A stretch of 64,000 bases of DNA from Aquila chrysaetos chrysaetos (taxonomy: Eukaryota; Chordata; Aves; Accipitriformes; Accipitridae): positions 16,428,851 to 16,492,850 of the forward strand of contig NC_044030.1 in the NCBI RefSeq assembly GCF_900496995.4, read 5' to 3'. The position numbers were made by a program, and so were the translations under genes. The notes under the pieces were generated by a model. That model worked only from the letters and a program-made list of their open reading frames with translations. It did not search any database and was not told the origin of the DNA. The first letter of the stretch is position 1; each line of letters starts with the position of its first letter. Of this stretch, positions 38,901 to 53,900 are shown piece by piece.

Positions 38901-41900
38901 GTGTGTCGGCTGCTGTCTATGAGTGACCACCAGAGAGCATGAACCAAGGCGAAGAATGGAGAGATCAGGACAAATTAATGAGTAACTTTGTGGGGAAGCA
39001 AGCTGGAGTCTGATGTTGAGATACCCGAGACCATCATCTACCTGTGAGCTGATCTGGATGCTTAAAAACAAATGATCATTTGGGGCTTCCCAGTATTTGA
39101 GAGATTTCCTCAGATTTTGCTTTCCTGAAAGGGCTGGGTGGTAATCCTCTGCAAGCCACATCCTGCCAGATGTGTCAAGATACAAGCAAACACATAAAAA
39201 TCCTTCTCCTCTGTGACACTACCTGCATGAGAAATGCCCTTTGCCATGGAGTGTGACTTGCAAGCACAAACAGAAAACACACCAGGAAGAGGAACACTAA
39301 GCAGGTAAGAAGGTTGGTGGAGCAGGCACACACTTCTCCTCTTGCCCCTCCCTTCCTCATCCTTTAGATTCTACCAGAGACATTCAGTTTGAAAATATGT
39401 ACGTCTTCTAAAAAAAAAATATTAGCCAAACAAGGGCTATTTTGGCTGACAAAGAGCCAGAAGAGCTTCAAAATCGTGTTTTGATGGAAAAGTTTCACTG
39501 CCGGCAAAACAAGGTTGGCGAGACAGAGACTGTAAAGCCGTCCACACAGCTTTCTACAGAGGAACCACATTCACACTATACTGTGAACGACTGCTAGGTC
39601 AAAACACCTCTTGCCTCCATATTCAGGCTTTATTGGAAAAGGGGAAGCAACTATTCAAAGTGTGTCCAACACACAATAAGGGTAATATGTTTATTTCTGT
39701 GAAGCACATGGAAAGGACATTTGTAGCTAGCAAAGGAAGACTAAGGAAAATGGTGCATGCCACTGTCAAAAAACGGAAGGACTTCTTGAGTTGTAAGGTC
39801 AACAGCTCAAGGATCCACACATCCCAGCAACAGAAGTGGATTACCTCCCCTAGATCCATCACAGGCATTAGTAAAAATAGTAAGCAGAGCTCTGGCTTTT
39901 CCAGAAGTAAAGCCCTTCTCATTACTCCATCCATTCCTGCACCATCATCTGCCATATCCCATTATGAATGGTCCTTTGAAAATCCCACAAGCAACAGAAG
40001 GCAGAGCAGCTCTAAAAGGAAACACCATGTCCCATGCGCTAACAGGGCAAACTGTTCCCTTCCTGCACTCCTTATTCCAGCTTCTACTCTGCCCTACCTT
40101 CCCACCTGGCCACTTCCCACTTCTTCCACTTCAGAGCTTTTTTACTACCTAAATTTCACTTCCAGTCATTTCAACTTTCTGAACAATACAGGCTATCTGA
40201 AACCTCAGCCTTGGTCCAACACCCAGAAATTTGTGGGGTTTAAAAAAATGGGGGGCAAGGGTATAACAGAAAGAAAAAATATTCACTTCTGCAGCTCAAA
40301 GTAAACAAAAAGTTTTTCAAAAAAGAATGAGAGAAAAGAAACCAGCCCAACATTCAAGTCAAACAAATACCTTACTTGAATATGGACAAGAACATTTGAT
40401 TACCTTCTCTTCTTCAGGAAATCAGTTTCTAAGAATACTGGGTTGGGACATTTATAGAGTGACATATTCAACACATGTTTTATATTACTTGCTTTTACAG
40501 GCAAGTTCTAACGCACTGGGTTTAAAACCAAGTAACTAAAATAATTCACAAGGAACTTCAGGGAATTGCAATGATTTCTGAGACGTGGTAAGCTCCAAGG
40601 CATTCAAAAGTGCAGCTGTGTTTTGGAAAGTTGTGTGAGATCTTACTCAAGCAAATATATATTGTTGCAAATATGTATTTAGTTTCTACAAAACTGCCAT
40701 CTAAAATTCCTAATTCTCAAGTGTCAATATTGTACAAAAACAAAAAAGTGAAACATTTACCCTGAATGCTACTAAGACTCACAAGCAGCTGTGGAGAATG
40801 CGTGGAGCTAACAAAATATCTGTATGTGGTATAAACTGAGCAGTCCTACCACTCAAAACCATCTGTGTTGTAAGTATCTTCTAATGTAAATCCCTAACTA
40901 TAACTATTTAGGACTAAACGCACCTCTGTAGAATAAACAGAAGTATTCTAGAAAGTGCTTAGCCTTAGAGTTATCTTGCTTCCCATCATCAACCTTCACT
41001 AAACTTAAAGGAGTAAGAAACATTGCTGAATCCCTAGATAAAGGCCAGCTTCTAAGAAAACAATTATTTTTCAGTAGGAGTTAAAAACTCTGTGACAGTT
41101 TCTACAGCAGAGCAGGGCTGTTGTGTTGCTTTCTGAAAAGTACATGCTCCGTTACAGACGGCCACAAGCACTCTTATGCTGCAGAATTTTTTTTAATCCC
41201 TTAATAAAGCCCCATTGGGGACATACGATGAGTTTGTTACTGGGCAGAAGGGGATGTGTGACTCACAGCCTGAGGACTCCCTTCCCCCTTTAGCCCTGGC
41301 TTCAGTGCTCTGCTTGAAGAGTGAAATCTGCAGAGGGGTTTTGTGTTGGCTGGCGTTCAGGAAGGAATTTATTGCTCGTTTCTTAGAGACAGATGAAGGA
41401 GGCCGTGTGATTTAGACACTCTGACAGTCACTGTGAATTGCTTAATTTGTCCGGATTAGCACACTGCGGCTTCAGGCTGGGGCAAGACATTTGTTATCCA
41501 CGCTAATCCCCTTTCTGTTGAGCGTACTGTGTAATCACACCTCACAACGAGGCAGAACAAGGTGTTCTGTGCCACAGGCCTGCCAGCACAACAACCATGG
41601 TGCATCTTCCAGGGTGGTGGGCTGTCTCCAGGAACTGCAGATTATCTCTAAGTGACAAGCAAAATTCAACATTTGCAAGCGGGCTGTCTGCAGCATCTCC
41701 CATGTGCAAGGACTCATGATGCCCCAAGCACAGACCTCCTCCACCCTGGCCAGAAAGGAATCATTGCATCTGATGAGGAATGATGTGCAAGCTGTCTCAA
41801 TGCAACTGGAGCAGCAGTTGGGTCAACACAGTAGGAGCTCAAGCCTTTTCTGTACTTTTGGGGGAACTGCGGCAGTGGAAGAAGGGTGGAAAGTAACCTT

Positions 41901-44900
41901 TCATGGTGTTATGGCTAAGAAGGTCATTAAACTATTATGCTTTTTAAATTGGACACATTTTTGTGAGGAATTAGTGAAATGAATGAAATGGAAAGTTTCA
42001 CCCATCCGGGACACTCACACATCTTTTTCTACTACTCTGAAGGAACCACTGGTAAGTTTTATTAGTGATAAAGCTACAAAAACTTGTCACCTTCATGCTG
42101 ATACTTGCCTCATACAACTCTGCTGATTTCCTTGTTTGCCAGTACTGCAAAAAGAGTTCTGGTAAATTAGCTTTCAATTCAAAGATTCAGCCCTGCGATA
42201 TCTTCCACCTTGACATGCTAGCAAAAAGTGATACCAAACCGTCCCTGCAGGTCTTTACACAGCAGCTAAACAGCTTTGTAAGAGACTGTATTTTTTTCCA
42301 CACTCCAGTGAAGATAGTATTTTCATTTATTTGAATATTATGAAATGAAAAAGCATTTGATTAAATTCTTAAAGGCCTGAGATCATGAAACAGCAGAACA
42401 GATCAACACATCTGATCACACTAATTGCTTGACTTTCTAATAAGCAGTTAGTGCAAACTGATTCTGTATTCAAACTTTTCAGTAGTGATCATAAGAGGAT
42501 GAATTCCTTCTGGCAGACCTTACCATGCCAGACTAAACCTGGGTATATCAGACACAGAGTAAGCGAATCTCACCTCAGGAAAATGAAGAACTAGCAACCC
42601 GCTAACCACCAAATTACTTGTGTTCTTTTATCAACTTTTAAGAAGGGTTGTTTTGTTTGTTTTATTTAAGTTGCAATTTGGAAAAATCATTCATTAACCA
42701 AAACACTGCGGCCTTTGTTTCATCACCCATTCTTCTTCTGAGACTACACAGTAGCCCTTCATTCCCAATTTCTTTCTATTTCACCCACAAGAGGAATGTC
42801 AAACACAGTATAAATTTACTACTGTGCTCAGTTCCTGTATAAGTTATTTCCTGGTGCTGTATTTAAATGGTCACATTTACAAAGTATAAACAAAGGATAA
42901 TAGTATCATAGGATAAAAGGATAATCTAGGTTGGAAAGTACCTCAGGAGGTCATCTAGTCAAATTGCTACCCAAAGGAGGGTCAACAATCAGTCATTAGT
43001 TTACTCTGCCTAATTACTCAATGGCGTAAGCTGGGTGGCCAAAGCACATATGAACACTCGAAATATGATTTAGATTTGGCTCATTTCAGTGAGATGACAA
43101 AATATAAATAATACATGCTGAAATGGAAACAAAATGTATATGCACGTGTACAGCCCCTCTCTCCTTCTTATATATTAGAAATTCATCCCTAGCAGTCCCC
43201 TGATCTGGTGTTTCTAAAAAATATCTTGCATCAGATAACAGATAGCATTATCCTTATTTTCCTGGCATCAAGAATTTCACTTCGAACATATCTAGTGCCA
43301 GAAAACCAGACACATGTAATTAACAGAGGGGAGCATGTTCAGTTTCACATGCCGTGGACCAAATCTAGGCTCATAATGCATTTGTAATGCATTTGCCTAA
43401 AAACCACTCAAAACAAGCATCAAAAAGCAGTCCCATCTTCACACTGCCTTCTGTTTCTTATAACAGAAATTCTGACACCTAGTTTGGACAAGGGGGAACT
43501 GTGGTTTCTAAGGATTTTACAAAACATAATACCTATGCATGCATAGGAACAAGGCACTTGTTATATTTGGAGGGTGAATAGTTTTTAATCTTGCCAGTTT
43601 CATACAAGCATTGCCACTAGTATCTCCTCACATAAAAAAATAATTTTGCCTTCAGAAAACTTTGACAAGCATAGGACTTTTTAAATGGTAAAAGCAGGCA
43701 TGTAAGTATGCAACTATGGCTATTGAACTTGAGATCCTCCCATCTAAAGTTGTTTCATAGTTCCCACCAATTATGTATTTTTTTAAGTTTTCAACCTTCT
43801 GTGAAGTTCTAAAAAGTCAAACCAAGACCCTCACTTCAGTTGCCATAATGCAACTCCAGAAAAACAGTAACAGAAAGTAACTACAGCTACACTCTCTTTT
43901 GGACAGAATCTACATCATCCTGGTTAAAAATCAATTTGCTCAGTGAACCATTTTCCTCTTTTCACCCTGAAACTGCTATGTTAACATAAAACCTATTATT
44001 AAATCAACTGATTCATAGGAAAGTGATTTTTAACCATAAAAATTAATAAATGAGAATTCAAGCCTGTATTTGTAAAAGGACCCTGGCACTAAGTCTTTCA
44101 GCAGACTGTTTTCCTCTGAAATCCACAATGCAGCATTTAAACAACGTCAAACTCCCTCTGCTACAGAACGGGGGAAATGAAGATACTGAAAATGTGAAAA
44201 ATAGCAGTAGTACTTTACCTCATGGTTAGCGAGGAAACATAATTAGTCCCAAAACCAAAGTTGTTGTAAGCATTTTAAGACACTCCAGCTAAAACTAAAA
44301 CCCTACCTAACTTTCTGATCATCGAAAGAAATAAAGAGGAAAAAAAAATTTGGTTTTCTCCCCATTATAGTTGTATAGTTATGCAGTTGTGTAGTTATTC
44401 CTGACAACTCAACAGTAACAGGACAAGTGACTTAACTCACAGAAGTATATCATATACACAAAGTACAGGCTCTCAAGTGTTTTTTTTTCATCATGCTACT
44501 TACAGAAACTCACTGTATGTCTCCTTTGAATAAAATGTATTTTCATTTACTTCCAGCAGAAAAAGTCTTAGAGGTAATTTTTTTCTTTTAAAGACATATT
44601 TAAAATTCAATCCCATCTCTTACCATAACTTCAGGAATCACCACAGCATTCAGAGGCTTGTCATTGACAGTTGTATCTTTAACTAGCATATATATTCTTT
44701 CAGCTTCAGAAAAGCATGAAATTTCGAGTACAACAGCACCTGTAAAGAGGTATCAGAACTATTTTTTATATTTTCTATTATTAGGAAATCAGTGTCATCA
44801 TATCACAATGAAAGTTTACTCAGTTTACTCAGGACATTATTCAGTAAAAGTTACTCTGTAACGCTTGCGGTTGTTGGTTACCAGTGAATTAGGCTGGGTT

Positions 44901-47900
44901 TTTTTTAAGCCTTCCTTCATACCCCCAAACGCACCACAGATTTTTGTTAAGGCAAAGCAGTTTTAGGACAAGAAGAACTGCAGCCCAGAACTGATGCATA
45001 TTTAAAGACTTCCTTTGGGCTTGAGAAGTATGGCCTATTTCCATACTCTTCTTCACAACTAACAGGCTGTTACCATCATGTAAAAATGACAAAGGTATCA
45101 GGTTTCATTTTGTATCTCATTATTAAAAATCCAGTAGTTCCATTCACTGACAATATCTCAGTAAGAATTATTACAAGCAAAGATTCGGTTTGAGAATCAA
45201 TTTAAGATCTTTATGTTGGCTTAGGTCCTGTATAGGGAAGTTGGGTAAGAAGGGAAGACAAAAAGGAAAAATAAAATAAAATAAAATACTGACAAGTTAG
45301 TTTAAAGTAAGATACTTAGTGAGGAGGAAAATGGGGCAGGACAAGATCAAAGTGCGTAACAGACAGCATATGAGATGTAAGCTGGTAACACAACCAAAAA
45401 AACCTGAGAGTCAGGAAGTTATCAGAAACATAAAAATACTCAGAAAGTAAAAAAACACAAAGAACAGTAAAAATCACATACAAGCAGAAACATCTAAAAA
45501 ACATATGCTGGTTAAAGTAAGCTGTGACATGAGAAGAGTATCAAAAAACCAACTATTCTCCATTGACAAATATAAAAAGGCGGCACATCTGAAAGCTTTA
45601 TGGTTTTCCTTACAAAAAGCCAGTATTAACTAGCCATGTGGAGACAGCAAATACACAAAGGAAGCACCCATCAGTCTTCAAAACCATGCTACAGAAAGAT
45701 TCATTTAGCGGTCACATGAAAGTTCAGCCTGCCAAAGGACGCGAAACATCTTGGATATGGACACCTTAACGTACAAAAGACAAATTCCACACTTTAAAGT
45801 TTTACCAAACGCAAATCTCCCTCTGACCACTGCACTATAGCTGCACAGAGCCACTGCTGCTCCGGCTCTCAGAAGCCTCACAGCTTCTCCAACCTTGCTG
45901 AAACAAAATTTGCACAGCAAAACCAAAGCAACAGCTCAAAGGATGAATGCAGAGGTGAGTGTACTGATTTTCTTTAGACTTCCAGCCACTGAACCCCCAC
46001 TTAACACCATCCTAGGAAACAGTAATTGTTAAACAATGCCATCAAGTTCAAAAGAAGTACCAAATTTTAGTATTTTGGAAGTCAAAATAAAGAGAGAGCA
46101 CTTGAAGGCTTTTTAACAATTCAGTGGTGTTAGACTATTCAGTTGAAGTGCAACTTCAAAATTAGTTTTTATGATGAATTATTACCACTTTATGGTACAC
46201 GAGACATGAAGCCAACCTTTTAGTATTTTTTTTTAATAAGGTAACACTAATCCACTGCCTTTCATAAATACAGTGCTACATTTTATCTGAAGGGCTTTTT
46301 GCTTATGCAATAAGACTAACATACTCTGAGCTTAGAGCCTCTAGTATTAGGCTGCAGTTTTGAAAATAGACGTTTGCAAGGCTAAAAATCTTAATGCTTA
46401 CCTTGTGCTTGATAAACATGACTCACAGATACTACGTTTGCTGCAAAGGGTAAAAATATAAACACATAAAACCTTGGGTACATTCAGAGTAAATATTTAA
46501 AGTATTTTTAAAAGTTACATAAATATAATATAAATAAATATTAAAAGTTATACAAATACAGGAAGAATCTCCAGCTAACACTTTCCCTCCCCTAAGTTTA
46601 CTTTGCAAGTTAGAAAACTAAACTGATTTTCGTAAAAGGTGACTATGAATTCTTTCTGGCATTTAAAGTTTAATTCCTCTTGAAGTCACATAAAAGATTG
46701 GGAAAAATGCTTTGTTTCCTGAAACAAAAAGCATGACACATTCCTGACACTGTTTATAGAACAAGCTGGTTGAAAGAGTATTATGAAAAATCAATTATAC
46801 TTCTTTGAAAAAGAAAAATAAATTCTTTTCACTGACTGCTTGTCCATATGCGTGTGCATGCACTGCTCATATTTCTCCATGACCAGGCACAGAGCTCACG
46901 AACAACGTGGAAGACAGCCCATGAAAAAACGTCAGAGGTTAATAAAAGCGAGGAACATTCGTGCACAGGGAATTAAACTGCACTGCCATAACTTGAATGG
47001 TGTAAGGTAGGTACAGTTCACTTCTAAAAAGTGATGCTTTTCCACTAAAAAAATGGCATGGTCACATAGATAGAGCTCATGTAATATAATAATAATTCTG
47101 TGAATAATGAGCTGTCACACTTCTCATGCAACCATGAACATGTTAAAATTAATAAAAAAGCCCCCTGTGAGAATACAAGGCAGACTGATTTTTCAAATAA
47201 GGTCAGAAAACGTTAAGAAAAAAATAATAAAAAGGAGCAATATATGCTACTACATTTTATTCTGTATAAGTGAATATATCTCAAAATGCACCTGTTTACT
47301 TACATTTAATAGCTAATTCTTCCTTGAGAATATTTGTGTATTCTTCAGGGGAAAGCTGAGGTGGAAGGCCACCAACAAATAAATTTACTCGTACAATGGA
47401 TTTACTATTTTCCACAATGTAAAATCTTGTTTGATTCATCTGACGTATTGAAGTCTACCAAAATAAAGAAAAATAAACGACGTGACATGTGGCAAAAAGA
47501 TATCATGAAACCAAATCCCAAATAGTTCTGAACTTAGCAATCAAATCCTCTACGGCTAGAGAATATCACAAACAGAAACAAACTTCAGTCCAAGCACTTA
47601 GCTTCTCTACAGATGAGCCAGCTTGGGGGGGCGGGGGGGGGGGGGTAACTGATTACTTACTTTTTCTGTAAGAAAGAGGACTCCCTACTTGCTATAAAAA
47701 AGGATCATATTTCTTTTTCAGATTTACCTTTCTTATGTCCTTGAGTCTGTTAAGAATCAGTTCCTGATTGTCCAAGACCATGCGCTGAACTAAAAACAGC
47801 AAAAACATTAATCATGTTTGAAAGCACTGTAAGTTATTACCAGGCTCAATTAAACAAAAACAATACAAAAAAATTTAGGGGAAATTCACAACTCTGTGTA

Positions 47901-50900
47901 CAACCAACATTACGTAAAGGACCACACAGATCTGAACTACTCATTATTCAACAGAAAAACCACTTAGGTGCTTTGAACAGTCTGATGTTGTTCACAGCTC
48001 TTATACACCACCATCCTTTAAAAAAATAGGGAGAAACACCTTGAAGACACCCAATAGACAAGCAGTACTTTGGTAACAAGCTAAGTGTTTCACAGAAAAC
48101 TTTAAAAGTACATTCCTTGGCAACTACAGTAATAAACAACTTCTGTATTTTATTAAAATATTAAAACAACTGTAACAACTTCCAGCTAAAGTGAGGTTGT
48201 AAATGATGCTTTAAAACAGAGCACCAGAAATCAACCAAGACATGACATTCACAAGGCTGCAATAACCTTATAAAACAACTTACTGGTAACACTCACAAAC
48301 CAAGCAAAGTATCAGGCCAGTATTTGAACTACAAAGGTATTTACTTGGGCGTGGCCAGGGCACAATCAGATGACTTCAGTGGCTTTATTTATCTCTCCAT
48401 GCAACCTTACAAATAATGAAGCACAAAGGGATGTGAACTTGGAGAACACCAGCTCAGCTCCTGCAGGATCACAAACCTCTTGAGCAATGCTAGGACTGAG
48501 TATTTCTATACTTCATAATGCAGTTGGACTGCAATTGGACTATCTCAGGACTCAAATTTGCTCTTGTTTGGGGGCAGCGTCAGGGTGAAAGAGAAGAGAA
48601 GGAAGGGAGCCACTTGAATGTCACAATTAATCTTTACTAAATAACTGCAGTTAAGAAAATTATGTCAGTTAAAGGCAGCTCCCCAAAACAAGGCTCTTCG
48701 CCAAAGTGTCAATACCCACCAGAAACCACTAATAAACCCTTTATGTGGTAATGAAGAAAGAGAAGGGAACCATATTCCCACAGGACACACAAGACCGAAA
48801 AAACCAACATCACTTCTGATTGAGTATTTCAACACAATGGTGAAGTTTCATTTGTGAAGGCATTTATTGTAAAAAATTAATTGTGACTATGTTAAAAGCG
48901 GGAAAAAAAAGCTAGAAGATCAGTTACAGATGTGCATTTGGCCAATGCTCCTTCACTTACCTTGCTTACTGCCCATAAGCACTTCCACCAATTTGAAATT
49001 CTGGAGGCACTCCGTCTGCCAAAAGATGCAACATGTAAATGTAGTTTCTGAATGAAATATAATTTTGCCAGATGTTTAACATTAACATTATGTTACACGC
49101 TACACACACAGAACCACAATGTACTTCCCCTAACCCATTCCTCCCGAGCCAGGGACAATCCTCATTTTACACACTCAGCCTCCCACATATGGCTTCAGGC
49201 TCCCATGCCCTTAACTACATCAGCATCCTTGCAGGCCCATGGTGAAAGGGCACCTCTAAAGCACAGTTAACTCTACCCCCCTTCAGTGACCAGCAGCTCA
49301 ACAAGGATATTTTCAGAGCATCCTTCCAGAGAAAGCATGCAGGACTGGGAATGAACCTGCTCTTTGAGAAGACGGCCCAGGAACCAGGCTTGGCAAAAGC
49401 AGGCTGACTGGTCCCCATCTCCTGGGGCACTCCACCAGCACCCATAGAACGAAACCCTCTTCACATGTGCCACAGTCCCTTTTCCAAACTATACTGCCAA
49501 GGACCACCCAAGTCCCTTGCAGCAGGATGAGAAAAGCCAAGAGTTGAACTAGGATTACTGCAACCCTGGAAACATGCGACACTCAGGATTGAGGAATTCT
49601 CTTAATTTTTGACCTTGATACGCAGAAGACAAATGATCTTGCTTTACATGTCATGAACAGGGGTGTTAAAAGCCTCAGCTGCCTACATTTGGTTTGCCTG
49701 AAATTCAATGAGAGCAACTTGGAGAGGATCTTCAGCAACAGCAAATTCTGGATATTAAAAAGATATATCCTGTATGTGCTTCTTCATACAGAAAAAGGAG
49801 AAAACCCTTTAAAAAACTATCAATATCAGAGAAATTGCAATTGAGCCATGGAATTAAGTCTCTTACAACCTAAAACTAGCTTCCCAAATACAGAGATGTG
49901 AAGATCTTTCCCGGAGTACCCAACCATCCTGTTTGACAGTTGCTTTTTTCAGATGAGACAAGACTTCAGAGAAGACTTTCCAAATTTTGTTAAAAGGTCC
50001 ACAGCACTTGAGAAAAAGCACTGAAATCAAATCCTAGAACCATCCTATGGTGCAAAATGAGCTGCATGCACCACATGTACATGTAGGTGTACACCTAGAC
50101 AGATCTACAATTATCACCTACTGCAGATAGCTAGCCACACACATATTCCTACCTACCCTGTAAATAACCACAAAAGGCAGTGGTTGCCCTCTGTGAGCAC
50201 GGCTGTTCCCTGGAGCAGTGGAAGCATGCTGATCTGCTGGCGTGCTCACAGGCCCCAATTACTGAACAAACTATGCACACTATAGCTTCATGCCTCCACA
50301 CCTGTGTGTTTGATTGAGACTGCCAGTGTCTTGGCACACTTGCAAATTCTAACATGTTTCCTAAAAGTCATGCTATCTTGGCACCAACTGTAAGAAAGAC
50401 AGGCAGACTGAAAAGCAATCTCTTCCAAGCAAAACATGTGTATCTACAAGATTACAAGATGTAGCTAATAATTTCTAATGAGGTGGGAAGGAATGTAGAT
50501 GGTAAAGAACGTGGGTGCCATTCAGCCTTGAGTTCTTCCTTGTAGTCCTTGGGGATTACAAAGATGCTGTTTGCCACTGTAGAGAGAAAATTCTTGTGGC
50601 CAAAGCTCAATTAGAGTTCAAGCTGGCCAGGACCATGCAGGACAACAAAAAGGGCTTTTTAAAATACATTAACAGCAAAAGAAGGATCAGGTCCATTACT
50701 TGATGAGGTCGGTCACCTCACAAATAGGGACACAAAGCAGAGACGTTTAATGCCTTCTTCGTCTGTCTTCAACACCAACGATGGGCCCTGGGACCCTTGG
50801 AGACCTATGTTGGAAGACTGTGACTGGGGAGATGATAAACTCCCAGCCAACTCTGAACTTGTTTGAGACTTGGTGCTCCAGCTGGATGCACGTAAGTCTA

Positions 50901-53900
50901 TGGGGCCTGATGGGATTCATTCCAGGGTACTGAAAGAGCTGACCGATGCCATCATGGGATTTCTCTCCATTATTTTTCAATGGTCTTGGGAGTCTGGAGA
51001 GGTCCCACTTGACTGGAAGCTGGAAAATGTTGTCTCAGTTTTCAAGAAGGGTAAGATGGAAGACCTTGGTAACTACAGGCCTGTCAGTCCCACTTCAGTG
51101 CCTGGTAGAATTATGGAGAAGGTTGTTCTGCAAGTTATTGAAGAACTCTTGAGGGACAACATGGTCATTTGTCATAGCCAGCATGGGTTCAGGAGGGGAA
51201 AGTCTTGCTTAACTAACTTAATTTTGTTTTATGACAAGGTCACCCATCTAGCTGACCAAGGGAAGCCAGTGGATGTGGTCAGTTTGGATTTTAGCAAAGC
51301 TTTTGATACTGTCTCTCACAGTATCCTTCTGGATAAACTGTCCAGTACACAGCCAGACAAGTCCAGAACACATTGGGTTAGCAACTGGCTGATGGGTCAG
51401 GCTCAAAGGGTTACAGTAAATGGGGTTACATCAGGCTGGCGGCCAGTCACCACTGGGGTTCCCCAGGGCTTGATTTTAGGGCCCATGCTCTTTAATGTTT
51501 TTATAAATGATCTGGATGCAGGAATTGAATGCACATTAAGTAAGTTTGCTGATGATACTAAACTAGGAGGAGCTGTGGACTCCCTTGAGAGTTGAGAGGC
51601 CTTACAGAGAGATCTGGGTAGGCTGGAGAGCTGGGCAATCCCCAATCATATGAAATTTAACAAGAGCAAGTGCCAGGTTCTCTACCTGGGATGGAGTAAT
51701 CCTGGTTATACATACAAACTGTGGAACGAGAGGCTGGAGAGCAGCCCTGCAGAAAGAGATCTGGGCATTTGGGTTGATGGCAAGTTGAATATGAGTTAAC
51801 AGTGTGTCCTGGTAGCCAAAAGAGGCAAGTGTGTCCTGGAGTGCATCAAGCACAGCATAGCTAGCCAGTCAAGGGAGGTGATACACTCTACACTGTACTG
51901 GGATGGCCCCACCTCGAGTCCTGTGTGCAGTTTTGGGCGCCGCAATATAAGGAGGACATCAAAGTATTAGAGTGTGTCCAGAGGAGGGCAACCAAGATGG
52001 TGAAAGGTCTTGGCGGCAAGACTTAGGAGAAGCAGCTGAGGTCACTTGGTTTGTTCAGCTTGGAGAAGAGAAGGCTGAGGGGTGACCTTATCGCAGTCTA
52101 CAACTTCCTCAAGGGGGCTAGCAGAGGGAGAGGTGCTGATCTCTCTCTGGTGACCAGCGATAGGACACGAGGAAACGGAATGAAGCTGCGTCAGGGGAAG
52201 TTCAGATCAGACATTAGGAAGAGGTTCTTCACTGAGCGGGTGGTTGATCACTGGAATGGGCTCCCCAGGGAAGTGGTCACAGCACCAAGCCTGTCAGAGT
52301 TCAAGGAGCATCTGGACAACGCTTTTAGTCATATGGTTTAGTTTTAGGTAGCCCTGCAAGGAGCAGGGAGTTGGACTTGATCCTCCTTATGGGTCCCTTC
52401 CAACTTGAGATATTCTACGATTCTATGATTTCTTTTGCAGAGCAGTGCAAAGAAGTAGGAGACAAGCATGATCATCCTAACAGTGACTGTCAGTTTCCCA
52501 ATAAGGTAAGATTAGCAGTGTGGTCACATGCAAGTGTATTTTAAATATCTGTTGTGGTTTCAGCCCAGCTGGTAACAAAGGACCACGCAGCCACTCACTC
52601 ACTCCTCCAGCCCCCCTCCGGTAGGATGGGGAGGAGAATCAGAAAGGAGAAAAGGAAAAAAAAAAAAAAAAAAAAAAACGGAACCTTGAGGGTGGAGATA
52701 AGGACAATTTACTGGGACAACACAAAAAGAGAAGTTACAACAAGAACAATGGTACTAATACAAGAATATACAAAATAAGGGATGCACAGTGCAACTGCTC
52801 ATCACCCAGAACCCAACGCTCCGCCACTTCCCCCACCGAAAGCCGAGTGAGAGAGAGCTCACCCAGCCCGCTCCCCATTTATATACTGAGCATGATGTCA
52901 CATGGTATGGAATATCTCCTTGGCTAGTTCAGGTCAGTTGCCCTGGCTGTGCCCCCTCCCAGGTTCCTGTGAAAATTAACTCTATCCCAGCTGAACCCAG
53001 GACAATATCTCAAGACATAAACAACCAGAAAAAATATACTGCATGCCAAGAATCATTGTGTTCATACAAGTAAATCTGCTTGACCCAGAAAGACTAATGG
53101 TAACTTCCAGTACAGAGCAACCAGGTCTACCATCAAGACTGCAGAAATTTTTGAGCATCATACCAGACACAAGAGATCATCTACCAAATATTAACAATAT
53201 TTGCATTAACCATGAATGGACTGATTTTAATTTTTCTAAGAGAAAAACATACACACCCTACTGCAGGGTCAATCTGGTGGTATATGGACAAGCTTATGAC
53301 CTTTCATTTACCTGCCTTCCAAGTAACGGAAGCACTTCTTTGATCACAGTCTGTGTAGTACTATCCTTATTTACTCGTAGAGAAACATATGCCATTCCCA
53401 CCCTAAAGACAAAAGAAATACTTATTTTAGGACAATCATTTGATCTATCCCGTGTGTACCTTTTTTACCCAAGTGGCAAATTTTCTACAAGGGTAGGCAG
53501 AAATTTGTATTAGTTGAAAAAAGTTGTTCACTGAGGCTCATGGCACGTGCAGTATTAGCCCCACAGACAAGCAAAGATGTTCAACTGAAGGAACTGGTCA
53601 CTACAATTGTAGCACTGCAAATTAGTTTCTTCCTATACACAGAATTACCTGCAAGTCTTTTGTAAAAAATGGCAATGTAGTTGCATTAGTAAAATGAACA
53701 AATGTTTAAATTATATCCCACTGCTCATAAGAAATGAATACATCACCAGCCAGTCTTGTTTCCACTGCTAAATACGCTTAAAATGTATATTGTCTCAGTG
53801 GTAAATGGCACAGATTTTTTTTTCTTTATTTTTTCCTCATATTCTCGTATCAGAAGTTACACTAAATTCTTCCTACTTAATATTTCTTGCAAAAACCCAT

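Noticed and set aside
39633-40304. 223-codon plus-strand open frame inside a DGKQ intron
   Set aside because: No domain, no convincing start context, serine- and lysine-rich from base bias; it lies within an intron between two certain exons.
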